A stretch of 6,676 bases of DNA from an uncultured Alphaproteobacteria bacterium (GCA_903860855.1 CAIOSF010000039.1:1-6676); one strand, 5' to 3'. Numbered from the stretch's first letter, positions 1-5,910 are shown. A program made the numbers and translations. The notes: a model not told the origin generated them from the sequence alone.

Positions 1-469
1 GATAAAGATCCAAAGCACCAACAGCTGCCGCTATAAGATCTGATCCTAGATGCTTAGATATGCTAGCTTCAACTTCAAGATTATGATTATCACACCCCAG
101 AAAGCGTGGCAAAATACCAAATCTTATTTCAATATATTCAGATATTACTAAATTCATCCACTCAACCACGCTTGATATGAATATACTATCTAGTTGTTTT
201 GAATCGGATCCAGTATTCAGAGTCAGGTCAACACCAAGAGCTTCGGCCTGCTTGATTATCGAGATCATCGCGTTATCGATTAGGTTGCGCACCTTTTCAT
301 TAGCTCCATATCCGCCTCTTTTAGCCGCTCCATCTTTGATCAACACAGCTTTGACCTCATCAAGACTAACCTTGGCCTTCCCTAACATATAGAAATTTCG
401 ATCAAATAGAGCGAGTTTTGCATAGGTATTACCTATATCTATTAGCAGCAGCAAGTTTCCCCTCATCAT
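1..469 (-). CDS. coaX: Type III pantothenate kinase (CoaX), C-terminal part outside the window
   Basis: This is a minus-strand reading frame open from an ATG at 469 (a second ATG is at 466) to the left edge, giving 156 codons. The family phosphorylates pantothenate with ATP in the first step of CoA synthesis, in the cytoplasm. The N-terminus has the ASKHA-type phosphate motif LLLLIDIGNTYAKLALFD (residues 6-23). ISSVV at 98-102 matches the family ISSVVP motif, and LGSDLIAAAVGALDLY at 141-156 matches the family GADR-NAVAAYELY motif with its essential Asp (D144). Two oddities: the usual Arg after that Asp is Leu, and the stretch between the first two motifs is about 30 residues longer than in typical CoaX. 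The gene starts 25 bp after the kdsB stop on the same strand and is probably cotranscribed with it. No clear Shine-Dalgarno is seen. Another ASKHA kinase is possible but less likely. Confidence 0.68.
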   Translation of the reverse strand, partial: MMRGNLLLLIDIGNTYAKLALFDRNFYMLGKAKVSLDEVKAVLIKDGAAKRGGYGANEKVRNLIDNAMISIIKQAEALGVDLTLNTGSDSKQLDSIFISSVVEWMNLVISEYIEIRFGILPRFLGCDNHNLEVEASISKHLGSDLIAAAVGALDLY

Positions 470-494
470 TCTTATATTACTAATTACTTGACTA

Positions 495-1229
495 TTAGCT
501 TTGAGCTTGGCATGACCTTCTAGCAAGCTCTAAATCATCTGCTGTATCAACCGAGATTGGATAATGACGAACCACAGCTGTAACTATCGACATACCATCC
601 TCCATGGCCCTTAATTGTTCAAGCTTTTCACTTTTTTCTAGGGGACTTGGTGGCAACGACACGAATCTTCGCAAAGACTTAGGCCTATAGGCATATATCC
701 CTATGTGTTTATAACCATTCTCAATTCCTCCTGATGGACAGGGTGATCGAGTGAAATAGAGAGCCCTGCCAGATGGTTCAGCCACTATCGCCTTGACGAC
801 GCTTGGATTATGAAAATCGCTTTCCTGATGAATTTTTGCAACAGCCGTGACAATATCACAATAGGCATGATTCCGGAAGCATTCGTGTGTTTTTATTATC
901 ACTTCTGGATCGATAAGTGGCATATCTCCTTGTAGATTTATTATGCAATTAAATGATGATACTAAATCACCAAGAGAGGCGAAGACCCTATCTGTACCTG
1001 AGGTCAAATCTGGTGATGTTATCACGGCATCGTAACCATAATCCTTAGCAACTCCATATATCTCGGGCCCGTCGCATGCTATCAATACCCTACCAATTCC
1101 TGCTTTCTTTGCCTGTTCTGCTACTCGAATCACCATTGGTTTACCACCGATTATGGCCAATGGCTTATTTGGCAATCTGATCGCTGCCATCCTAGCAGGA
1201 ATTACAATTATTGTGGTCATATTAGCCAT
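495..1229 (-). CDS. kdsB: 3-deoxy-manno-octulosonate cytidylyltransferase (CMP-KDO synthetase)
   Basis: KdsB activates KDO with CTP to give CMP-KDO, the sugar donor for the inner core of lipopolysaccharide, so the cell probably makes at least a minimal LPS. The 244-residue length fits the family. The nucleotide-binding start reads VIPARMAAIRLPNKPLAIIGGKPM (about residues 9-32). SGTDRV, NLQGDMPLIDP and ALYFTRSPCP follow, then HIGIYAYRPKSLRRF, PPSPLEKSEKLEQLRAMEDG and VDTADDLELAR near the end. The QGDMPLIDP and LPPSPLEKSEKLEQLRA wording is the alphaproteobacterial style. The start could be the ATG at 1220 rather than 1229: GTGAG sits about 9 bases before the 1220 codon, and MTTIIVIPAR is the usual beginning. 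The gene is divergent from xerC across only 26 bp and is followed on its own strand by coaX. Confidence 0.95.
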   Translation of the reverse strand: MANMTTIIVIPARMAAIRLPNKPLAIIGGKPMVIRVAEQAKKAGIGRVLIACDGPEIYGVAKDYGYDAVITSPDLTSGTDRVFASLGDLVSSFNCIINLQGDMPLIDPEVIIKTHECFRNHAYCDIVTAVAKIHQESDFHNPSVVKAIVAEPSGRALYFTRSPCPSGGIENGYKHIGIYAYRPKSLRRFVSLPPSPLEKSEKLEQLRAMEDGMSIVTAVVRHYPISVDTADDLELARRSCQAQS

Positions 1230-1242
1230 CTCACTGTATAAA
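1214..1242 (+). promoter_or_regulatory. Possible sigma-70 promoter for xerC
   Basis: TGGTCA (1214-1219), 17 bases, then TATAAA (1237-1242), with TG directly in front of the -10. Transcription would begin near 1249, almost on top of the first possible xerC ATG (1256), which would favour a start further downstream, for instance the ATG at 1286. The site overlaps the first codons of divergent kdsB. It is a consensus match only. Confidence 0.28.
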
Positions 1243-1255
1243 TTGCTCGTTATTA

Positions 1256-2503
1256 ATGGATTTTTATTACGGCAATACTAACCACATGTTAGAGCGCGGG
1301 TCAATCATCGAAAGAGTGAATCGTATTGAAAATATCGATGAGCAGCTAAAATCGATTTTTATTGAATGGCTGAAGAGGTTACAACAACAGCGCCATTATT
1401 CCAGCCATACGATAAGAGCCTATGGTACAGATCTGATAAATTTTATTGAGTTCATTAAAAATCATTTGGGAGAAATAGTGACTCTCTCAAATCTTGATTT
1501 ACTTTCGCTACAGGATTTCCGTTCTTGGTTAGCAGATCGTAAACGCAATGATATCCAGAACGTATCAAATGCAAGGTCTCTTTCTGTGATTCGTAATCTA
1601 TATATCTATTTGCATGATTTCCACGGAATCAGCAATCAGGCAATATCAAACATAAAAATTGGAAAAATCAGCAAGCCATTGCCTCGTGCCCTAGAAGAAG
1701 ATTTGGCAATAAAGGCAGTGAAAGCTATGGCTAGTATGGCTGAGGAACCGTGGATAGGTTGGCGCGATACCGCTATACTAACAATGTTATACGGTAGTGG
1801 TATGAGAATAGGAGAGGTACTGAGTGCCAAGAGAGCTGATGTTAATATTGACTATCATGACAATGAACGAGATCAGAAGCTTAACGATGTTGTGGACTCA
1901 AGCAATAATACACGAATGGATTCAAGATTAGAGCAAGGAGAACAAGCTCCTAGCGCTAGGAGCTTGTCCTCCATAAGTGACACATGTGATGGACAAGCCC
2001 CAGGCGAAGTCAAGGGGCGAGGTCCGAAGAGCGACGATGCTATAAGCTTGAATCCGCATGTAATGGACAAGCCCCAGGCGAAGTCAAAAGCGTCTAGAAG
2101 CACTGGTTTCATACTGATAATGGGTAAGGGAGGCAAAGAACGAATGGTGCCACTATTGCCAATTTCCTGCATAGCAATTGCAAGCTATATCCAGCACTGC
2201 CATTACACAATAGATGGGCTTTTGTTTTTAGGTATGAGAGGCGAACCAATGAACCCAGATGTTTTTCGTGCTCGCATACGCAAGCTCAAGAACGCCATAG
2301 GATTACCTCCTCACACATCCCCCCATGTTTTTCGTCACAGCTTCGCAACTCACTTGCTTAATAGAGGTACTGATTTGCGAGTGATTCAAGAATTGCTGGG
2401 GCATAGCAGCCTCTTGGCAACGCAGAGGTATACTAAGATTAGTATGGCCAAGTTGCTAAAAGAATACCATAAGTTTCATGGCAGGAACGATATCGACCAA
2501 TAA
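1256..2503 (+). CDS. xerC: Tyrosine recombinase XerC carrying a large in-frame insertion
   Basis: XerC works with XerD at dif sites to resolve chromosome dimers. The N-terminal SAM-like DNA-binding domain is at about residues 33-125 (WLKRLQQQRHYSSHTIRAYGTDL). The catalytic domain has all expected residues: R184 in YGSGMRIGEVL, K291 in GKGGKERMVPLLP, H357 and R360 in SPHVFRHSFATHLL, H383 in ELLGHSS, and nucleophile Y392 in QRYTKIS. The ending LLKEYHKFHGR and PMNPDVFRARIRKLKNAIGLP point to XerC rather than XerD. The protein is 415 residues against about 300 usually. R184 to K291 spans 107 residues, while E. coli XerD has 24 between R148 and K172. The excess of about 83 residues is repeat-derived (see 1844-2104). 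The true start is uncertain: ATG 1256 has no Shine-Dalgarno, and ATG 1286 is equally plausible. The reading frame is intact, so the protein may still be active. Confidence 0.93.
   Translation: MDFYYGNTNHMLERGSIIERVNRIENIDEQLKSIFIEWLKRLQQQRHYSSHTIRAYGTDLINFIEFIKNHLGEIVTLSNLDLLSLQDFRSWLADRKRNDIQNVSNARSLSVIRNLYIYLHDFHGISNQAISNIKIGKISKPLPRALEEDLAIKAVKAMASMAEEPWIGWRDTAILTMLYGSGMRIGEVLSAKRADVNIDYHDNERDQKLNDVVDSSNNTRMDSRLEQGEQAPSARSLSSISDTCDGQAPGEVKGRGPKSDDAISLNPHVMDKPQAKSKASRSTGFILIMGKGGKERMVPLLPISCIAIASYIQHCHYTIDGLLFLGMRGEPMNPDVFRARIRKLKNAIGLPPHTSPHVFRHSFATHLLNRGTDLRVIQELLGHSSLLATQRYTKISMAKLLKEYHKFHGRNDIDQ
1937..1972. repeat. 36-bp near-perfect palindrome in xerC
   Basis: Two 18-base arms meet at the TAGCGCTA centre (1951-1958) with no loop. 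The left arm begins GGAGAACAAGCTCC and the right arm ends GGAGCTTGTCCTCC. The only mismatch is A1941 opposite C1968, and the pairing stays wobble-compatible (G-T type) in one strand's transcript. It is translated as part of xerC. Each arm holds the core RACAAGCYCCWRGCG also found in the two 31-bp repeats downstream. Confidence 0.9.
1983..2013 (+). repeat. 31-bp direct repeat, copy 1
   Basis: CATGTGATGGACAAGCCCC... up to 2013, identical to copy 2 at 30 of 31 positions (G1988 against A2062). In this copy the repeat is read as DGQAPGEVK. Its core is at 1992-2006. Together with the following bases it can fold into an imperfect hairpin (1991-2025). Confidence 0.93.
1991..2025 (+). repeat. Imperfect hairpin formed by repeat copy 1
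   Basis: GGAC (1991-1994) pairs with GTCC (2022-2025), then GCCCC (1997-2001) with GGGGC (2014-2018), leaving a small internal loop (AA against GAG) and a 12-base terminal loop. Copy 2 lacks the right-hand arm, so copy 1 may be the more complete element and copy 2 a truncated one. Confidence 0.6.
2057..2087 (+). repeat. 31-bp direct repeat, copy 2
   Basis: Second copy, 74 bp downstream of the first. Since 74 is not a multiple of three, the same DNA is read in another frame, as MDKPQAKSK. This shows duplication or insertion at DNA level rather than a repeated protein motif. Its core is at 2066-2080. Confidence 0.93.
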
Positions 2504-2506
2504 CTG

Positions 2507-2618
2507 ACCTTACGCAAGAACAATACTGAGAGCTGCAAAATTCCTGGACTTCACTAAAAGGTACTATGCTGGTTTTGACCAGGTTTTATTAGGTTGTTTC
2601 AAAATCTATGCGTAAGGT
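2507..2618. mobile_element. Possible MITE-like 112-bp segment with inverted ends
   Basis: ACCTTACGCA (2507-2516) is inverted exactly as TGCGTAAGGT (2609-2618). A second inner pair, CCTGG (2543-2547) and CCAGG (2579-2583), sits almost symmetrically, about 26 bases inside each end, so the whole segment can fold on itself. It contains no open frame of note and lies 3 bases after the xerC stop. I see no clear target-site duplication (CTG on the left, GAA on the right), so it may be an old non-autonomous element, the remains of an insertion sequence, or a structured 3' end of xerC. Confidence 0.4.
2569..2590 (+). terminator. Weak terminator-like hairpin after xerC
   Basis: CTGGT-TTTG-ACCAG followed by GTTTTATT. 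The stem is only 5 bp and the T-tract is interrupted. It lies inside the 112-bp inverted-end segment, 66 bases after the xerC stop. Position and tail suit an intrinsic terminator for xerC, but the strength is doubtful. Confidence 0.25.
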
Positions 2619-2649
2619 GAACCATTAAGAAGAGATTCCTCATATTCTC

Positions 2650-2677
2650 TTGCTATTTGCCTCATCTGCAATAAAAT
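2650..2677 (+). promoter_or_regulatory. Possible promoter for gatA-acpS
   Basis: TTGCTA (2650-2655), 16 bases, TAAAAT (2672-2677), about 38 bases before the gatA ATG. A 6-bp inverted repeat, AAGAGA (2630-2635) with TCTCTT (2646-2651), lies just upstream and touches the -35. Consensus match only. The rest of 2619-2714 shows no gene. Confidence 0.3.
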
Positions 2678-2714
2678 CTGGCGGGAAATTATTTAGCTAT
2701 GTACACAAGAAACC

Positions 2715-4205
2715 ATGAGCAGATTAATAGATTTATCGATAGTTGAAGCTATCAAATTATTAAAAAAGCGAGAGGTGTCTTCTGTGGAATTGGCAGAAGC
2801 TCATATTGCCCGCATCAAAGAAAAAAGTTCATTAAACGCATTCATTGAAGTAACAGAGGAAAAAGCCTTAGAACAAGCCAAGGCTTGTGATGCCAGAATT
2901 AAATCAGGTAATGCTCATCCTCTAGATGGAATACCAATCGGAGTTAAGGATCTCTTCTGTACAAAAGGTATACGCACAACAGCAGCCTCTCATATTCTCC
3001 ATAATTTCATTCCAGAATATGAATCAACCATCACGCAGAAATTATTTGATGGAGGGGCGGTATGTCTAGGTAAAACCAATATGGATCAGTTCGCCATGGG
3101 TTCCGCAAACGTCACAAGTTATTTTGGTAATGTCATTAGCCCCTGGAAAAGACAAACTGGCGATACAGCCCTAGATATAGCTCAGATAGTTCCAGGTGGC
3201 TCTTCTGGCGGTTCAGCAGCGGCTGTAGCATCCGGTATGTGTATGGCAGCGATCGGAAGTGATACTGGTGGATCGATAAGACAACCAGCAGCATTTTCTG
3301 GTATAGTTGGGATCAAGCCAAGCTATGGTAGATGTTCTCGCTGGGGAATTATAGCTTTCAGCAGCTCTCTGGATCAGGCTGGAGTCCTAGCCAAGTCCGT
3401 TGCCGATTCAGCCATAGTATTACAACAAATGTGTGGTCATGATCCGAAGGAGTCGACGTCAGCCAATCTACCAGTTCCTGATTTCCTAGCAGCAACTAAA
3501 AGAGGTGTCAAAGGCCTGAGAGTTGGCATCCCGAAAGAGTACAAGATGGATGATATGAACAGCGAATTGATATCACTATGGCGCCAAGGGGAGGAGTGGC
3601 TAAAAGATGCTGGAGCCGTGATCGTTCCGATTAGCTTACCACATACCCCCTATGCATTGCCGGTATACTATATAATAGCTCCGGCCGAAGCGTCATCTAA
3701 TTTAGCAAGATATGACGGGATACGGTATGGCCTGAGGGTCGCGAGACAGGGGCAAAATCTATCTGATATGATATCTGAAACAAGAGCTACTGGATTCGGT
3801 GCAGAAGTAAAAAGACGTATTATGATCGGCACCTATGTATTATCATCTGGCGCTTATGATGCATATTATACTAGGGCTCAGCGGGTACGCAGACTGATAA
3901 GTGATGATTTTAAACTAGCTTTTAATGATATAGACGTAATCCTTGTCCCAACAGCCCCGTCTACCGCCTTTGCGATTGGAGAAAAAAATGACGATCCTAT
4001 TATCATGTATTTAAATGATGTGTTCACCGTACCAGCTAGCCTAGCTGGCCTTCCGGGAATTTCTGTTCCAGTCGGCGTCAGCTCTAAGGACGGACTGCCG
4101 TTCGGCTTGCAGTTGATCGGACGGCTTTATGATGAGGAAACAGCTTTCGCAGCTGCTTCAATTGTGGAAAAAGCCAGTGGGTTTAAGGTACAGACCAAGG
4201 GATGA
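2715..4205 (+). CDS. gatA: Glutamyl-/aspartyl-tRNA(Gln/Asn) amidotransferase subunit A
   Basis: GatA is the glutaminase subunit of GatCAB, which converts Glu-tRNA(Gln) or Asp-tRNA(Asn) to the amidated form in bacteria lacking the matching synthetases. The 496 residues are full length. The amidase-signature triad is complete: K78 in [10 protein letters not shown], cis-Ser S163 in [15 protein letters not shown], and nucleophile S187 in [14 protein letters not shown], with the 24-residue spacing seen in S. aureus GatA. Further conserved blocks are [46 protein letters not shown] and [16 protein letters not shown]. The segment between SPWKR and PGGSSGG ([13 protein letters not shown]) is a few residues longer than usual. 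gatC, which commonly precedes gatA, is not in the 211 bp upstream. The start at 2715 fits the usual N-terminus but has only a weak AAGAAA in front. The end overlaps acpS by 4 bp. Confidence 0.97.
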   Translation: MSRLIDLSIVEAIKLLKKREVSSVELAEAHIARIKEKSSLNAFIEVTEEKALEQAKACDARIKSGNAHPLDGIPIGVKDLFCTKGIRTTAASHILHNFIPEYESTITQKLFDGGAVCLGKTNMDQFAMGSANVTSYFGNVISPWKRQTGDTALDIAQIVPGGSSGGSAAAVASGMCMAAIGSDTGGSIRQPAAFSGIVGIKPSYGRCSRWGIIAFSSSLDQAGVLAKSVADSAIVLQQMCGHDPKESTSANLPVPDFLAATKRGVKGLRVGIPKEYKMDDMNSELISLWRQGEEWLKDAGAVIVPISLPHTPYALPVYYIIAPAEASSNLARYDGIRYGLRVARQGQNLSDMISETRATGFGAEVKRRIMIGTYVLSSGAYDAYYTRAQRVRRLISDDFKLAFNDIDVILVPTAPSTAFAIGEKNDDPIIMYLNDVFTVPASLAGLPGISVPVGVSSKDGLPFGLQLIGRLYDEETAFAAASIVEKASGFKVQTKG

Positions 4206-4588
4206 CAATATTGGGAATAGGTTGCGACATAGTAAATATTATACGAATATCCTATGTATATGAGAAATATGGTGACAAGTTCTTGCATAAGATTTTAACT
4301 TCCTATGAGGCCTCCATCTGCTGCCTCATAAAAGAAGAGAGAGAGCGCTATTCTTATTTGGCAAAGCGCTTTGCTGCCAAGGAAGCCTATGCTAAAGCTA
4401 TGGGAACAGGCATCAGTGAGGGCTTGGCATTTACGGATATTGAGATTAGAAATGATAATCATGGTAGGCCATATATTGTATTGGTTGAGAACTCGGCTTC
4501 TCTTCAAAGAGAGTCTATTGATATCCATTTATCACTGTCTGATGATTATCCGACTGCAATTGCTTATGTTGTTATATCAACACATTAG
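4202..4588 (+). CDS. acpS: Holo-[acyl-carrier-protein] synthase
   Basis: AcpS moves the 4'-phosphopantetheine arm of CoA onto a serine of apo-ACP, switching on fatty acid synthesis. The 128 residues match the family. Visible signatures are [14 protein letters not shown] with metal-binding D9, [20 protein letters not shown] with metal-binding E61, and [17 protein letters not shown] with H109 close to the end. The ATG lies within the ATGA that also holds the gatA stop, so translation is probably coupled to gatA, with AAGGG directly in front of the start. The gatA partnership is unusual: in many alphaproteobacteria acpS lies near lepB and rnc. A terminator-like hairpin follows the stop. Confidence 0.96.
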   Translation: MTILGIGCDIVNIIRISYVYEKYGDKFLHKILTSYEASICCLIKEERERYSYLAKRFAAKEAYAKAMGTGISEGLAFTDIEIRNDNHGRPYIVLVENSASLQRESIDIHLSLSDDYPTAIAYVVISTH

Positions 4589-4591
4589 GTG

Positions 4592-4627
4592 AGAACCATC
4601 TCTTGTAAAATGGGGTTCTAGACTTTT
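4592..4627 (+). terminator. Possible intrinsic terminator after acpS
   Basis: AGAACC (4592-4597) pairs with GGTTCT (4614-4619), and a run of five T follows at 4624-4628 after AGAC. The inner bases AT/AT could extend the stem with a GG bulge. A competing short hairpin GAGA-ACCA-TCTC (4591-4602) uses the same left arm. The site sits right after the acpS stop and would separate gatA-acpS from the next gene. Confidence 0.42.
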
Positions 4628-4643
4628 TGGTTGATTATTTGCT

Positions 4644-5480
4644 ATGATTACAAATAGTACATACACCAGCGCGAAAAAGACCAACCATATGGTAAAAACC
4701 GTAACGAAATTTAACGTACCGTGCTACTTCGCCGGAAAAAAATCGCAAGTCGCAATATACATAGGAGAGCCGGAACAAACTCATCATCCTATATTCTTCC
4801 AAGCCAAGTTCATTCAAGATGAGAGAGGTGGGGTAATTCCACAAGAAATTATGGATAGTCTTTCGAAGCTAAAGCAGTTGGCTGTGGAAAATGGCGTCCC
4901 ATTCGAAGAATTATGTCGTTATGCTTTGTCGTCTTTATCTAGCAATGGTGACGATGGTGGAGCCGCTCCTACTCCTCAACAAGTGGAGGCATCTCCCGAA
5001 CCAGCCAAGATACCACCTACTGAGACCACCACACCTGCTGCCGATACTGAAGTTGTCGCTGATGCCATACCAGCCACCAACATTCCCGCTCCCGTGGAGT
5101 CTACCTCTGCCTCGACCACTCCTTCTGCAAACATTGCTGAAGAGATGGTTAGTGCTAGCGCAATAGCGAAGGTTGCTAAAGAAGTCCCAGCTTCTCCAAC
5201 AGATGATCCCGTTATAGCTCCTGAAACACCTGAATCGAAAAGCGATCCTATTACTGATGCTACTCTGGTACCAGAAAAAGCGATGGTACCAGCTGAGACA
5301 GCCATACTGTTTCCTACTGAGGTTGCGGTCTCAGGAGAGAGTCTCGTTGCCGTAGAGGCACCTACAGCAACTGCACCCATTGAAGTAGTTGCCCCTATTG
5401 CTACCCCTGCCACTGACACTGGGGTAGCAATAGGGGCCGCACCTGCAACCCAAAACAAAACAAAGACAGATGAGGCGTAA
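4644..5480 (+). CDS. DUF2610-type protein with long Ala/Pro/Thr-rich acidic tail
   Basis: The function is unknown. Residues about 16-100 (VTKFNVPCYFAGKKSQVAIYIGEPEQ, then HHPIFFQAKFIQDERGG, PQEIMDSLSKLKQLA, GVPFEELCRYAL) look like DUF2610, a small domain I recall from Rickettsiales and related Proteobacteria. This comes from memory of the pattern and is unverified. From about residue 105 to 278 the sequence becomes low-complexity, rich in A, P, T, V, E and D, with no signal peptide or membrane segment, so it is probably disordered. Short motifs such as VPEKAM/VPAETA recur. The start may be M16 (ATG at 4689), where the domain begins; neither start has a good ribosome site. A 17-bp perfect inverted repeat lies near the 3' end of the gene. 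It follows acpS after a probable terminator and precedes rpmC by 121 bp. Confidence 0.75.
   Translation: MITNSTYTSAKKTNHMVKTVTKFNVPCYFAGKKSQVAIYIGEPEQTHHPIFFQAKFIQDERGGVIPQEIMDSLSKLKQLAVENGVPFEELCRYALSSLSSNGDDGGAAPTPQQVEASPEPAKIPPTETTTPAADTEVVADAIPATNIPAPVESTSASTTPSANIAEEMVSASAIAKVAKEVPASPTDDPVIAPETPESKSDPITDATLVPEKAMVPAETAILFPTEVAVSGESLVAVEAPTATAPIEVVAPIATPATDTGVAIGAAPATQNKTKTDEA
5391..5437. repeat. 17-bp perfect inverted repeat in the DUF2610 gene
   Basis: GCCCCTATTGCTACCCC (5391-5407) and its exact complement GGGGTAGCAATAGGGGC (5421-5437) flank a 13-base loop. It is in frame and encodes APIATPATDTGVAIGA, ending about 40 bp before the stop codon. No T-run follows on either strand, so it does not look like an intrinsic terminator. 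Confidence 0.93.
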
Positions 5481-5534
5481 AAAAACTATATAAAGAAAGA
5501 AGCAGCATAAATAGTAAAATAACCCCCTTCCCTA

Positions 5535-5563
5535 TTGCAAATAGCACTGAAATAAGTTATCTG
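5535..5563 (+). promoter_or_regulatory. Weak promoter candidate before rpmC
   Basis: TTGCAA (5535-5540), 17 bases, TATCTG (5558-5563), about 38 bases before the rpmC ATG. The -10 is poor. I include it because rpmC no longer follows a ribosomal protein gene and needs its own transcription or read-through from the DUF2610 gene. Nothing else is seen in 5481-5601. Confidence 0.2.
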
Positions 5564-5601
5564 TTTACACTTACTCTAAATGCTCAAGTAACGGTTAAGA
5601 A

Positions 5602-5799
5602 ATGAAGATCGATGAGGTGAGATCAATGCAGGTAGCTGATCTCAGAAAAATGCTATTGGAATTGAAACGAGAACTCATGAATATAAGGTTTCGGGTCAAG
5701 ATGGCAGCCGATAATGTTCTGTCAGGCAAGATTGGCAAGATAAAAAAGGACGTGGCCAGAGCGATGATGACCTTAAGAGAAAAAGGAGCTAAGCACTAA
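5602..5799 (+). CDS. rpmC: 50S ribosomal protein L29
   Basis: L29 is a small helical-hairpin protein on the 50S subunit beside the exit tunnel, near the docking site of trigger factor and SRP. The 65 residues fit: MKIDEVRSMQVADLRKMLLELKRELMNIRFR, then a variable turn, then IGKIKKDVARAMMTLREK, corresponding to the family LxxLKxELxxLRF and IrxvRrdIARixTlL patterns. In the canonical S10 operon it lies directly after rplP (L16). Here the upstream gene is the DUF2610 protein, with 121 bp of non-coding DNA between. It is followed by 192 bp before rpsQ, where the two are normally almost adjacent. No good Shine-Dalgarno is seen (TTAAGAA before the ATG). Confidence 0.92.
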   Translation: MKIDEVRSMQVADLRKMLLELKRELMNIRFRVKMAADNVLSGKIGKIKKDVARAMMTLREKGAKH

Positions 5800-5849
5800 C
5801 AGATCGTTTAATTATAGTTACATATGGAGTGGTTATGGTTTTTTATTAC

Positions 5850-5878
5850 TTGTAATAGACCTTGGTATCCACTATAAG
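5850..5878 (+). promoter_or_regulatory. Good sigma-70-like promoter candidate for rpsQ-rplN
   Basis: TTGTAA (5850-5855), exactly 17 bases, TATAAG (5873-5878; 5 of 6 to consensus). Start of transcription would be near 5885, leaving a leader of about 107 bases before rpsQ. It lies in the unusual gap between rpmC and rpsQ and could supply independent transcription of the S17-L14-L24 group. Confidence 0.45.
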
Positions 5879-5910
5879 AGTATTCAGTTTAGTATGTATT
5901 CTGCAAAATT

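Larger units (their letters stand above)
1844..2104 (+). other. Repeat-derived in-frame insertion within xerC
   Basis: This segment encodes residues 197-283, between the ADV that follows catalytic R184 and the FILIMGKGG strand carrying K291. Normal Xer proteins have only about 15-20 residues here. It is visibly richer in G+C than the rest of the gene and hydrophilic (many S, D, N, K, Q, P), with no recognisable fold. It contains a 36-bp palindrome and two copies of a 31-bp repeat, so most of it seems to come from inserted repeats rather than from protein evolution. Exact borders cannot be fixed without an uninterrupted relative. The plus frame stays open throughout. Confidence 0.8.

Noticed and set aside
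177..392. Open plus-strand frame of 71 codons
   Set aside because: It lies wholly opposite coaX, whose minus frame has clear family motifs; its product resembles nothing I know.
1348..1359. 12-bp palindrome AAAATCGATTTT in early xerC
   Set aside because: Short, AT-rich and within the coding sequence for the normal N-terminal domain; expected by chance.
1873..2172. Open minus-strand frame of 99 codons across the xerC insertion
   Set aside because: It is a by-product of stop-poor repeat DNA and extends into conserved xerC coding sequence; no start signal or recognisable product.
2504..2714. Remnant of gatC or a tRNA gene upstream of gatA
   Set aside because: No frame of useful length, no gatC wording and no T-loop GTTCRA-type motif were found.
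4032..4048. 17-bp palindrome CCAGCTAG-C-CTAGCTGG in gatA
   Set aside because: It encodes the conserved PASLAGLP motif, so codon choice explains it; no related copies seen in the window.
4976..5458. Open minus-strand frame of 160 codons opposite the DUF2610 tail
   Set aside because: The Ala/Gly/Ser/Val-rich product is the mirror of a low-complexity Ala/Pro/Thr tail; the plus frame continues from a real domain, so this is a shadow.
5839..5850. T-run after rpmC as an intrinsic terminator
   Set aside because: Only a 4-bp stem (CATA/TATG, 5821-5837) precedes it, so I could not support a terminator.
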